Shown in pieces: positions 1 through 7,233 of a DNA stretch of 10,150 bases (within the stretch, counting starts at the first letter, position 1; each line of letters opens with the position of its first letter). Source of the DNA: JBFJVZ01 sp041623895. GTDB taxonomy: Bacteria > Planctomycetota > Planctomycetia > Pirellulales > Pirellulaceae. The translations under genes and the position numbers were made by a program. The notes beneath the pieces were generated by a model. It was given only the letters and a program-made list of their open reading frames with translations. It did no database searches and was not told the DNA's origin. The DNA lies in NCBI GenBank assembly GCA_041623895.1, contig JBFJVZ010000297.1, positions 1 to 10,150 of the forward strand, given 5' to 3'.

Positions 1-242
1 CATTCCTTCGGTAGTGTTTATCGGTCACCGAACGTGCATAGCAAATCGGCGGCAGGCGAAACTGAAAGGGTATCGCCGCCCATTTTCTAGGGTCAAGCCG
101 ATTTCGCTCTCACCGTACAAGAATCACCCAATCATGTCGCCGGCGTCCCGCAGATGTTGGCGATTTTGGGCGGGGCGTCGCGTCCAGCGGCGAAAACAAA
201 TCAACCACTTCACCCAGATTCCCTCGATGAGTTTCCGTTTGT
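1..242. other. Non-coding region upstream of topA
   Basis: I find no gene here that can be supported. Frame 1 is open from the left edge to a TAG at 88-90, so up to 29 codons could be the tail of a gene lying outside the window. The encoded residues show no recognisable motif, so this stays open. A 78-codon reading frame across 14-250 has no family resemblance and runs into the topA start. In the topA frame a TGA at 228-230 closes the region immediately before the ATG. I see no convincing -35/-10 pair and no strong Shine-Dalgarno sequence, although the topA promoter probably lies here. Confidence 0.5.
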
Positions 243-2942
243 ATGGCTAAAAGCACGGGCAAAAGCCTGGTGATCGTCGAATCGCCAGCGAAAGCGAGAA
301 CGATCTCGAAATTTCTGGGCAAGGGATACCAGGTCGAGGCGAGTATTGGTCACGTGCGTGATCTGCCCGAGGGAAAAAAAGACGTTCCCGAAAAGTATAA
401 AAAAGAGCCGTGGGCTTATTTGGGCGTCAACATCGACCATGGCTTCGAGCCCCTCTATGTCATCCCCACGGACAAAAAGAAGCAAGTCACCAAGTTACGC
501 GCCGCGCTCAAGGAAGCCGACAATCTGTACCTGGCGACCGATGAAGACCGCGAGGGTGAAGCAATTAGTTGGCACTTGAAAGAAATTTTAAAGCCCAAAA
601 TCCCCGTCCATCGCCTGGTCTTTCACGAAATCACCCGGGAAGCGATTGAACATGCGTTGGCTTCGACCCGCGAAATCGATGACGGCCTGGTTCGAGCCCA
701 GGAAACCCGCCGGATTCTTGACCGCCTGTACGGCTTTGACATGTCGCAGTTGCTGTGGCGAAAAGTCGGCAGCGGAACCAGCGCCGGTCGGGTGCAAAGC
801 GTCGCGGTGCGGTTAATCGTTGAACGTGAACGCGAGCGCATTGCTTTTGTCAAATCCACCTATTGGGACTTGGAAGCAGTTTTCCAGACCGCCGCCGGAG
901 AATCGCTGGCAGCGACACTGGCGACGGTCGACGGCCGCAAAATCCCCAGCGGCAAAGATTTCGATTCGGCAACGGGCAAGCTGAAAAAGCCCGAGATGCT
1001 GCAAATGGACGAGCAGCAGTCCAGAGAACTGGCCGGCCGTCTGCGGAATGCCGAGTTCAAGGTCACATCCGTCGAAGTCAAACCGTTTACCGAACGGCCT
1101 CGCGCTCCGTTCACCACCAGCACGTTGCAACAGGAGGCCAACCGCAAGCTGGGATTCACTGCCAAGCGGACGATGGGCGCCGCACAAAAGCTGTACGAAA
1201 ACGGCTACATCACTTACATGCGTACCGACAGCACGACGCTTAGCAAAGAAGCCATTGGTGCGGCTCGAAACCTGGTTCGCAGCGAGTACGGTGACGACTT
1301 TTTGCACCCCGAAGTCCGCGTTTATGCACACAAAGTCAAAAATGCCCAGGAGGCTCACGAGGCGATCAGGCCAGCCGGAACGCCATTCCGTGTACCCGGC
1401 ACCGTCAAAGGCGAACTGGATCATGATCAATTCCGCTTGTTCGAATTGATCTGGAAGCGAACGATCGCCTGCCAGATGGCCGACGCGCGAAAGCAACGAA
1501 TCAGCATCACCATCGAAGGCGGCGGGGCCACCTTTACCGCCAGCGGCACCAGCATCTTGTTCGAGGGTTTCTTGCGAGCCTATGTGGAAGGCAGTGATAA
1601 CCCGGAAGCGGAACTAGCCAACCGCGAAACCATTCTGCCCAGTGTTGCCGAGAACGATCCGCTGTCGGTCACTGACATGGATCCCAAGAGCCACACCACG
1701 CAGCCACCGGCCCGTTTTACCGAAGCGTCGCTGACCAGAACGCTGGAAGAAAAAGGAATCGGTCGTCCCAGTACCTACGCTTCGATCATCGGCACGATCA
1801 CCGATGAACGCCGCAATTACATCTACAAAAAAGGCTCTGCGCTCGTTCCCTCATGGCGTGCCTTCAGCGTCACGCGGCTGATGGAAGAACATTTCGGGGA
1901 ATTGGTGGACTACGAATTCACCGCGGAAATGGAAGATCTGTTGGACGCGATCAGCCGCCGTGAAGCCGGCCACGAAGAATACCTCCAACGGTTTTATTTT
2001 GGCGACCAGTCCGACGACAAACATAACTTTGGACTCAAGCCGATGTTGGACGAAAAGATCGACGAAATCGATCCGCGGACCACGGCCAGGTTCTTGATTG
2101 GAACACCGCAGGAAGGGCCAAACCGCGAGGAAATTTATGTCCGCGTTGGCAAATACGGCCCTTTCCTGGAGCAAGGCGAACGTAAAGCGTCGATCCCCGA
2201 TGGATTGCCGCCCGACGAACTGGATTTGGCCAAGGCCATGGAGTTGCTGGAATCCAGCGATCGCGAAGATGAGCCGCTGGGCACGCATCCCCAGCTGGAC
2301 AAACCGATCTATGTCAAAATTGGCCGCTTCGGACCATACATTCAGCTGGGTGAAAACGACGACGACGAAAAACGAAACCAGTCGCTGCTGAAAGGCATGT
2401 CGGTCGAAGACCTGACCTTGGAAATGGCGTGCAAACTTCTGGAATTGCCGCGAACACTGGGGGAATTCCCCGATAATGGACAACCAATCCAGGCTTTTGA
2501 CGGCCGCTACGGTCCCTACGTCAAATGCGAAAAGGAAACACGATCGTTGCCCGCCGGGCTCTCGCCGCTGGACGTGACGCTGGAGAAAGCGATCGAACTG
2601 TTAAAACAACCCAAGACGCGTGGACGTGCCGCGCCCAAAGAACCGCTCAAGGTTTTTGAAAACAAATCGCCCGTCACGGAGAACGAAGTCAAAGTGCTGG
2701 ACGGCCGTTATGGGCCCTACGTGACCGACGGCGAAACCAACGCGTCGCTCAAACGTGGTACGGATCCCAAAGAGCTGACTTTCGAGGCGGCCCTCGATCT
2801 GCTGGCCGAACGAGCTGCCAAAGGACCGACCAAGAAGAAAGCCGCCAAAAAGAAGACGGCAAAAAAGAAGACCGCGAAAAAGAAAAAGACGGCAAAAAAG
2901 AAGACTGCCAAGAAGAAAGGCGTCGCCAAGAAAAAGAGTTGA
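243..2942 (+). CDS. topA: DNA topoisomerase I (type IA) with Lys-rich tail
   Basis: This enzyme relaxes negative supercoils by passing one DNA strand through a transient break held by a 5'-phosphotyrosine. The 899-residue protein shows the full type IA core. The TOPRIM domain starts with VIVESPAKA (Glu13) and carries DEDREGE at 100-106, the metal-binding acidic cluster. SAGRVQS lies at 180-186. The catalytic tyrosine is Tyr325 in ITYMRTDS, and HEAIRP is at 372-377. The C-terminus has four TopA-type repeats centred on GPF/GPY at about 639, 697, 757 and 824. Residues 860-899 then form a tail with 23 lysines among 40 residues. Only three cysteines are apparent, so the zinc ribbons of the E. coli enzyme are absent. 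The ATG at 243 is the first start after an in-frame TGA at 228-230. No clear ribosome binding site precedes it. Identity is very secure. Confidence 0.98.
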   Translation: MAKSTGKSLVIVESPAKARTISKFLGKGYQVEASIGHVRDLPEGKKDVPEKYKKEPWAYLGVNIDHGFEPLYVIPTDKKKQVTKLRAALKEADNLYLATDEDREGEAISWHLKEILKPKIPVHRLVFHEITREAIEHALASTREIDDGLVRAQETRRILDRLYGFDMSQLLWRKVGSGTSAGRVQSVAVRLIVERERERIAFVKSTYWDLEAVFQTAAGESLAATLATVDGRKIPSGKDFDSATGKLKKPEMLQMDEQQSRELAGRLRNAEFKVTSVEVKPFTERPRAPFTTSTLQQEANRKLGFTAKRTMGAAQKLYENGYITYMRTDSTTLSKEAIGAARNLVRSEYGDDFLHPEVRVYAHKVKNAQEAHEAIRPAGTPFRVPGTVKGELDHDQFRLFELIWKRTIACQMADARKQRISITIEGGGATFTASGTSILFEGFLRAYVEGSDNPEAELANRETILPSVAENDPLSVTDMDPKSHTTQPPARFTEASLTRTLEEKGIGRPSTYASIIGTITDERRNYIYKKGSALVPSWRAFSVTRLMEEHFGELVDYEFTAEMEDLLDAISRREAGHEEYLQRFYFGDQSDDKHNFGLKPMLDEKIDEIDPRTTARFLIGTPQEGPNREEIYVRVGKYGPFLEQGERKASIPDGLPPDELDLAKAMELLESSDREDEPLGTHPQLDKPIYVKIGRFGPYIQLGENDDDEKRNQSLLKGMSVEDLTLEMACKLLELPRTLGEFPDNGQPIQAFDGRYGPYVKCEKETRSLPAGLSPLDVTLEKAIELLKQPKTRGRAAPKEPLKVFENKSPVTENEVKVLDGRYGPYVTDGETNASLKRGTDPKELTFEAALDLLAERAAKGPTKKKAAKKKTAKKKTAKKKKTAKKKTAKKKGVAKKKS
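2820..2939 (+). repeat. Lys/Ala-repeat coding tail of topA
   Basis: The last 40 codons of topA are an imperfect tandem repeat of about 15 bp, encoding units such as KKKTA repeated several times and ending in GVAKKKS. The DNA is almost pure A/G on the coding strand with interspersed GCC/ACG codons, unlike the rest of the gene. Comparable basic tails are known on TopA of actinobacteria, where they help DNA binding and processivity. The same role here is inference. Slippage could vary the repeat number between strains. Confidence 0.85.
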
Positions 2943-2973
2943 TGCCACACTAACCCGACCTGCCGGGAAAGCG

Positions 2974-2988
2974 GGCTCCGGCCGAGCC
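2974..2988 (+). terminator. Weak hairpin downstream of topA
   Basis: GGCTC (2974-2978) and GAGCC (2984-2988) form a perfect 5-bp stem with a 5-base GC-rich loop, 32 bases after the topA stop. No T-run follows, so a classical intrinsic terminator is doubtful. It may simply reflect high GC content. Confidence 0.2.
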
Positions 2989-3099
2989 GCAAAGCAGAAA
3001 AACATAGATACCCGTCATCCCCCGCCTCGCCCTCCCCGAACAGCCCTAGCTCAGCACCAACTTACACCGCCCCTTAGCCATTGATCTGAACAGAACACC

Positions 3100-3103
3100 G
3101 GAG
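3100..3103 (+). promoter_or_regulatory. Shine-Dalgarno site of the small basic protein
   Basis: GGAG lies 8 bases before the ATG at 3112. It is the clearest Shine-Dalgarno site in the window. It fixes the start of the 59-codon gene and supports its being translated, since the other genes here have weak or no such site. Confidence 0.6.
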
Positions 3104-3111
3104 AAACAAAA

Positions 3112-3291
3112 ATGACAGCTGGTAGAGAACGTGTTCGAGAAATCCGCCGCCGCCGCACTCGCAAACGCAAGACAGCAAATATCCTGCAACGAGTGCAGAA
3201 AGGCACGATGGAGAAAGCCGAGGCCGCTCGAAAACTACGTCAATTGACGCCCGGAGCGGAAGTCATTATCAGCCGTGAAGGGCTGAAGTAA
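3112..3291 (+). CDS. Small Arg/Lys-rich conserved hypothetical protein (DUF6800-like)
   Basis: This is a 59-residue protein with start ATG and stop TAA, and a good ribosome binding site. Residues 5-20 are extremely basic, including IRRRRTRKRK at 11-20. A predicted amphipathic helical segment (about 22-46) follows, and the end reads LTPGAEVIISREGLK. It has no membrane segment, signal peptide or cysteine. From memory it resembles a family of about 60-residue planctomycete proteins that begin with a basic REIRRRR-type stretch and end in a TPGAEV-type motif, which I believe is named DUF6800. I could not check this. The basic N-terminus suggests nucleic-acid or ribosome binding, but that is inference only. 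It lies 169 bp after topA and 200 bp before the ABC transporter cluster, so it may be transcribed alone. Coding status is well supported; function is unknown. Confidence 0.8.
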   Translation: MTAGRERVREIRRRRTRKRKTANILQRVQKGTMEKAEAARKLRQLTPGAEVIISREGLK

Positions 3292-3297
3292 GCCATC

Positions 3298-3334
3298 GGC
3301 AGCCCGCTCTGCCCCCCGCGCCGGCCCCGCGGCC
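3298..3334 (+). terminator. GC-rich folded region, possible terminator
   Basis: Seven bases after the small gene, GGCAG (3298-3302) pairs with CTGCC (3309-3313) around a 6-base loop. A second short stem, GGCC/GGCC at 3323-3334, follows in a very C-rich stretch. A short T4 run occurs at 3347-3350, too far away to be a classical U-tract. The region could end transcription before the ABC cluster, but the fold is weak. Confidence 0.25.
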
Positions 3335-3367
3335 AACAGTTGCGAGTTTTGACCGCCGCTCGAACCC

Positions 3368-3396
3368 TTCACAATCAACCGGCGTAACCGTAGTCT
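3368..3396 (+). promoter_or_regulatory. Possible promoter of the ABC transporter cluster
   Basis: TTCACA (3368-3373) is one base off the sigma-70 -35 consensus. It stands 17 bases before TAGTCT (3391-3396), a poor -10, with TAAGAT as a shifted alternative overlapping it. The position, about 95 bases before the ATPase start, is sensible for the cluster promoter. Planctomycete promoter rules are poorly known and the -10 is weak, so this is a tentative call. Confidence 0.2.
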
Positions 3397-3422
3397 AAGA
3401 TCCGCTGACGCGGCGGCTTGCC

Positions 3423-3434
3423 GTACGTTCGTAC
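3423..3434. repeat. 12-bp inverted repeat upstream of the ABC ATPase
   Basis: GTACG-TT-CGTAC is a perfect inverted repeat with a 2-base centre. It lies 58 bases before the ATPase start and 27 bases after the possible -10. A dimeric regulator could bind there, but a repeat this short can occur by chance. Confidence 0.3.
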
Positions 3435-3491
3435 AGCCATCATCCTTTCCTGCCTCAGCATGTCGATCGACACTCCAACGACGGATCACGA

Positions 3492-4232
3492 ATGAAATCC
3501 GACGAAAACAGACGCCCGATGATCGAAGCGGTCGGGCTCAGCAAGTTCTATGGTCCTTTTGCCGCCGCGCGAGATGTCACGTTTTCGGTTCGCGAGGGCG
3601 AATTGGTTGCTTTTCTCGGTCCCAATGGTGCCGGCAAGAGCACGACCATGAAAATGTTGACCGGCTACATTGCCCCCAGCGAAGGCTATGGATGCATTGC
3701 TGGTCACAACATGATGGAGGATCGGATCGAAGGCAGCCGGCGGCTTGGTTATCTGCCGGAAAACGGTCCCCTCTATCCCGAAATGACCCCCGACTCGATG
3801 TTGAGCTTCTTTGCCGATGCCCGCGGGCTGACCCCGGAGAAAAAGAAAGAACGGATCGCGGCGGTCGTGGAAATCTGCGACCTGTCGACGGTGATGTACA
3901 AGCCAATCAGCAAGTTATCCAAGGGTTTCAAGCAGCGTGTGGGGATGAGCCAGGCGCTTTTGCACGATCCCGATGTACTGATCATGGACGAACCCACCGC
4001 CGGCCTGGATCCAAACCAGATTCGTGGCGTCCGCAAAACGATGCGTCGCTTGGCGGAAACCAAAACCATTCTGCTTAGCACACACATCTTGCAAGAAGTC
4101 GAGGCGATGGCGAGTCGAGTCGTGCTGATCAACGAGGGTCGGCTGGTCTATGACGGCGATGTCGCAGGGCTTCGCAAGCATGGCAACGATGACTTGGATG
4201 ATGCGTTTTTCGCGCTCACTCAGGATGTCTAA
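3492..4232 (+). CDS. ABC transporter ATP-binding protein, GldA-like
   Basis: This 246-residue protein is the cytoplasmic ATPase that would power the membrane subunit encoded next. Walker A is GPNGAGKST (43-51). The Q-loop region reads YLPENGPLY with Glu90 where most ABC proteins have Gln, a feature of the GldA-like/ABC-2 export branch. The signature motif is LSKGF (142-146) in place of LSGGQ. Walker B is VLIMDEPT (162-169), followed by AGLDP, and the H-loop is His198 in STHIL. Length is normal for a stand-alone ABC-2 ATPase. ATG 3492 is chosen, but ATG 3519 (Met10, just before the conserved IEAVGLSKFYG start) is a real alternative, and neither has a good ribosome binding site. It is separated by 71 bp from the permease fusion and is probably co-transcribed with it. 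The ATPase call is secure; the transported substrate is unknown. Confidence 0.95.
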   Translation: MKSDENRRPMIEAVGLSKFYGPFAAARDVTFSVREGELVAFLGPNGAGKSTTMKMLTGYIAPSEGYGCIAGHNMMEDRIEGSRRLGYLPENGPLYPEMTPDSMLSFFADARGLTPEKKKERIAAVVEICDLSTVMYKPISKLSKGFKQRVGMSQALLHDPDVLIMDEPTAGLDPNQIRGVRKTMRRLAETKTILLSTHILQEVEAMASRVVLINEGRLVYDGDVAGLRKHGNDDLDDAFFALTQDV

Positions 4233-4303
4233 TCATTTGCTGATCTATCGATTTTTGTCGTATTCCCCTCTCTTTCCATTTCCGAAAACAGAACCATATC
4301 ACC

Positions 4304-7219
4304 ATGACGGTCAATAACGTCGTCTTCGCGCTGCTGAATCTGTTTGTTCTGGATGCGATCTTTCTGTGCCTGCTGCTGGCACTTGTTGGATTGCTTGCCG
4401 GAACCAAGCGTGCCGCATTCGCCGTGATGAAACGCAACTTTGTCGGTTACTTCAGCAATCCTACCGGCTACGTGTTTCTGTGCATCTTTGTGTTCTTGAC
4501 TTCGCTGGCAGCGTTTTGGCCGTATGAGTTCTTCAATCAAAACTTGGCGACCCTGGACCAGCTGAATTACTGGTATCCGTTGATCATGCTGGTCTTCATA
4601 CCGGCAATCACGATGAGCATTTGGGCGGAAGAAAAACGGCAGGGCACGGATGAATTGTTGTTGACATTGCCGGCGGATGACTTCGACATTGTGATCGGCA
4701 AATACATGGCGGCTTCGTCGATCTTTACGGCTTCACTGCTGTTCAGCCAGCTCAGCACATTTCTGACTCTGGCGATTCTGACCGAAGGGGAACTCGATAC
4801 CGGGCTGATTTTTACCACCTACCTGGGCTACTGGTTTGTGGGCTTGACAATGATTGCCATCGGCATGGTGGCGTCTTTCCTGACCGGCAACCTGACCGTT
4901 GGCTTTATCCTGGGTGCACTGTTCAACGCTCCGCTGGCGTTCGCCTCGCTGGCCGATTCGATTAGTCCTTCGGAACGAATCGCCCAGTACCTGACAAGCT
5001 GCGGGATCGCCCGCCCCTTCGACGATTTCGGTCGCGGTGTCATCAGTTCTTCATCGGTGATCTACTTCGTGCTGGTGGGGGCCGTCGCGTTGTACGTCTG
5101 CATGGTCTTGATCGGCCGGCGTCACTGGACGGGAGGCAAAGACGGTAACACGATGGCCTGGCACTATCTGGCTCGCACTCTGGCACTGGGCATTTTCACC
5201 GCAGGCGCGGTGATGTTATTTCGCTCCTGGGACGCTGTTCGTTACGACGCGACGGAAGGCAAGGTCAGTTCGCTGGCGCCAGCGACCAAAAAACTGATTC
5301 GGGAACTGGATTCTGAACGGCCCATCGTGATCGATGCCTTCATTAGCTCGGAGATTCCGGAACAGTATGCAAAAACGCGATACGAGCTGATCAATTTGTT
5401 GAAGGAATTTCGCAGCGAAGCATCCAAGAAGAATCGCTCGATCGAAGTCAACTTGTACGACGGAATTGAACTCTTTAGCGAAGACGCTGCTTTGGCGGCG
5501 GAACGATTTCGAATCGAACCGGTCACCCGTATGGTTCGCGAGAAAGGATCGTTTCAGCAGAAACAGTTGATCCTGGGCGCCGCGTTTCGTGCCGGGCTGG
5601 AAAAAGTGACCGTGCCAATTTTCGAGTATGGCATCCCGGTTGAATACGAACTGGTGCGATCCATCAACACCGTGGCCCGCGGATCACGCAAGCGAATTGG
5701 CATCGTGGCCACCGATGCTCACATGATGGGCGGGGTGACGATGCAGGGCATGTCAATGAATCGGATCGAAAAACATCCGATTATCGATGAATTGGAAAAG
5801 CAGTACGAAGTGGAACAGGTTGACCTGAGCGCACCGGTTGTACGCGGCATGTACGACGCTTTGGTGGCCGTTCAACCGTCTTCACTGGCTCCCGACCAAT
5901 TCGAGCGATTGGTCGGCGCGGTCAAGTCGGGCGTGCCCACGGCAATCTTCGAAGATCCCTTTCCGTTTGCCCGCCAAGACATGCCGGGCACCGGCTATCC
6001 GAAACAGTCACCGATGGGGATGTTCGGTGGCGGAGGCCAGCCGCAACCCAAAGGCGATATCCGTAATCTGTGGGATGTCTTGGAATTGCAGTCGCCGGGC
6101 AAACCGGGCATGCAAGGCTATTACAACCCCGACGTTGTCTGGCAACAGTACAACCCGTATCCAAACCTGGAGATGAACGTCAACGAGATGTGGGTTTTCG
6201 TTGACCAGGATGCGCCGGGGATGGAAGACATCCAAGCACTCAGCCCTGATAATCCGATCACATCAGGATTGCGAGAAGTGCTGACCCTGTTTACCGGCGC
6301 GATCGAAGCGAAACCGGAGCCAACACTCAAGCACACGCCACTACTGAAGACGGGAGGCCTGAGCGGCACGATCGGCACCGATAAGGTCGAGCTGATTTTG
6401 CGCGGCCAAAGCAACATTGCCACCGAAAGCCAAGGTTTGCGTCCAGGCCTGGCACTGGCTTATGCGATCGAAGGCGAATCCACGGCATCCAAGACTGCCG
6501 CGACTGACGACCAAGCGAAGACGGAGGGCGAATCCGCAGCCGCAACAGCGGAGGCCGATTCCGGCATTAAAGTTGTCTATGTCGCCGACACCGACTTGAT
6601 GTTGCCGGTCTTCTTGCAGATCCGCGCTGACCCCAATCAGGCAGCCGAATTCCGCTTCCAATTCCAGAATGTCACGTTCTTGTTGAACACCATCGATTGG
6701 CTGGCCGGCGAAAGCGATTTCATTGATGTTCGCAAGCATGAACCGATCTTTGCAAGCTTGCGGATGATTGACGCCGTCAAAGAGGACGCCAGCACCGCGG
6801 TTCGACGGCGAAGCAAGCAATTTCAGACTGAGTACGACGAACAGATTCGCGATGCCCAGGAAGAAATGGACCAGGCGCTCAAGTCGCTGCGCGAGGAATT
6901 AGAGGAACTGAAGAAGAAAAGCGCTGACGGAAAAATTCCTAACAACGTGATTCGAGCCAAAACAATCGAATTCCAAACCAAACAAGAAGGACTTCAGCGA
7001 GCATTGGATGTCAAGCGTGCCAAGACCGCCCGCGAAAGGGAAGGCAGTGTGCGCGAGATCCAACGCGAAGCGAATCAGGAAGTCACTGCGATCCAAAATC
7101 GAGTCAAGGCAGCAGCCGTTGCCCTGCCATGCATCCCGCCGTTAATCATTGGCGTGATTGTGTTTGCTTCGCGGCGTTTGCGCGAACGAGAAAATATCAG
7201 CAAAGCACGTTTGAAATAA
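4304..7219 (+). CDS. ABC-2 permease / GldG-type auxiliary fusion protein
   Basis: This 971-residue membrane protein joins two parts that are separate genes (gldF and gldG) in Bacteroidetes. Residues about 6-32 form an extra N-terminal helix. Residues 43-306 are the ABC-2 permease, with hydrophobic helices near 53-72, 89-107, 136-160, 168-193, 196-215, 247-271 and 286-306, and the family motif WAEEKRQGTDELLLTLP at 107-123. Residues about 310-700 match the GldG/ABC_transp_aux extracytoplasmic domain, beginning RYDATEGKVSSLAPATKKLI. A Gly/Pro/Gln-rich loop lies at 560-605 and a low-complexity Ala/Thr/Glu stretch at 726-752. Residues about 840-935 are a charged coiled coil, then one helix (about 937-955) and a basic cytoplasmic tail. 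The domain type is clear, but the exact start is not. ATG 4304 has no Shine-Dalgarno site, and Met42, just before the conserved KRNFVGYFSNPTGY start, is an alternative. Confidence 0.9.
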   Translation: MTVNNVVFALLNLFVLDAIFLCLLLALVGLLAGTKRAAFAVMKRNFVGYFSNPTGYVFLCIFVFLTSLAAFWPYEFFNQNLATLDQLNYWYPLIMLVFIPAITMSIWAEEKRQGTDELLLTLPADDFDIVIGKYMAASSIFTASLLFSQLSTFLTLAILTEGELDTGLIFTTYLGYWFVGLTMIAIGMVASFLTGNLTVGFILGALFNAPLAFASLADSISPSERIAQYLTSCGIARPFDDFGRGVISSSSVIYFVLVGAVALYVCMVLIGRRHWTGGKDGNTMAWHYLARTLALGIFTAGAVMLFRSWDAVRYDATEGKVSSLAPATKKLIRELDSERPIVIDAFISSEIPEQYAKTRYELINLLKEFRSEASKKNRSIEVNLYDGIELFSEDAALAAERFRIEPVTRMVREKGSFQQKQLILGAAFRAGLEKVTVPIFEYGIPVEYELVRSINTVARGSRKRIGIVATDAHMMGGVTMQGMSMNRIEKHPIIDELEKQYEVEQVDLSAPVVRGMYDALVAVQPSSLAPDQFERLVGAVKSGVPTAIFEDPFPFARQDMPGTGYPKQSPMGMFGGGGQPQPKGDIRNLWDVLELQSPGKPGMQGYYNPDVVWQQYNPYPNLEMNVNEMWVFVDQDAPGMEDIQALSPDNPITSGLREVLTLFTGAIEAKPEPTLKHTPLLKTGGLSGTIGTDKVELILRGQSNIATESQGLRPGLALAYAIEGESTASKTAATDDQAKTEGESAAATAEADSGIKVVYVADTDLMLPVFLQIRADPNQAAEFRFQFQNVTFLLNTIDWLAGESDFIDVRKHEPIFASLRMIDAVKEDASTAVRRRSKQFQTEYDEQIRDAQEEMDQALKSLREELEELKKKSADGKIPNNVIRAKTIEFQTKQEGLQRALDVKRAKTAREREGSVREIQREANQEVTAIQNRVKAAAVALPCIPPLIIGVIVFASRRLRERENISKARLK

Positions 7220-7233
7220 GCGAGAATACAGCT

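Noticed and set aside
14..250. A 78-codon + strand reading frame before topA
   Set aside because: No ribosome binding site and no recognisable sequence. It is Arg/Pro-rich as expected from GC-rich non-coding DNA, and it overlaps the topA start.
813..1496. A 227-codon minus-strand reading frame opposite topA
   Set aside because: It is the antisense shadow of a strongly conserved enzyme. Its translation shows no motif, and topA explains the region fully.
3492..4232. LSKGF in place of LSGGQ and Glu90 at the Q-loop as signs of a defective ATPase
   Set aside because: These substitutions are usual in the GldA-like ABC-2 branch. Walker A, Walker B with its catalytic Glu, and the H-loop His are intact, so the enzyme should be active.
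7129..7233. ATG at 7129 as the start of the DUF4340 gene
   Set aside because: It would overlap the permease gene by 91 bp and adds residues that are only the shifted reading of the permease end. The GTG at 7234 gives a normal gap and a membrane helix near the N-terminus.
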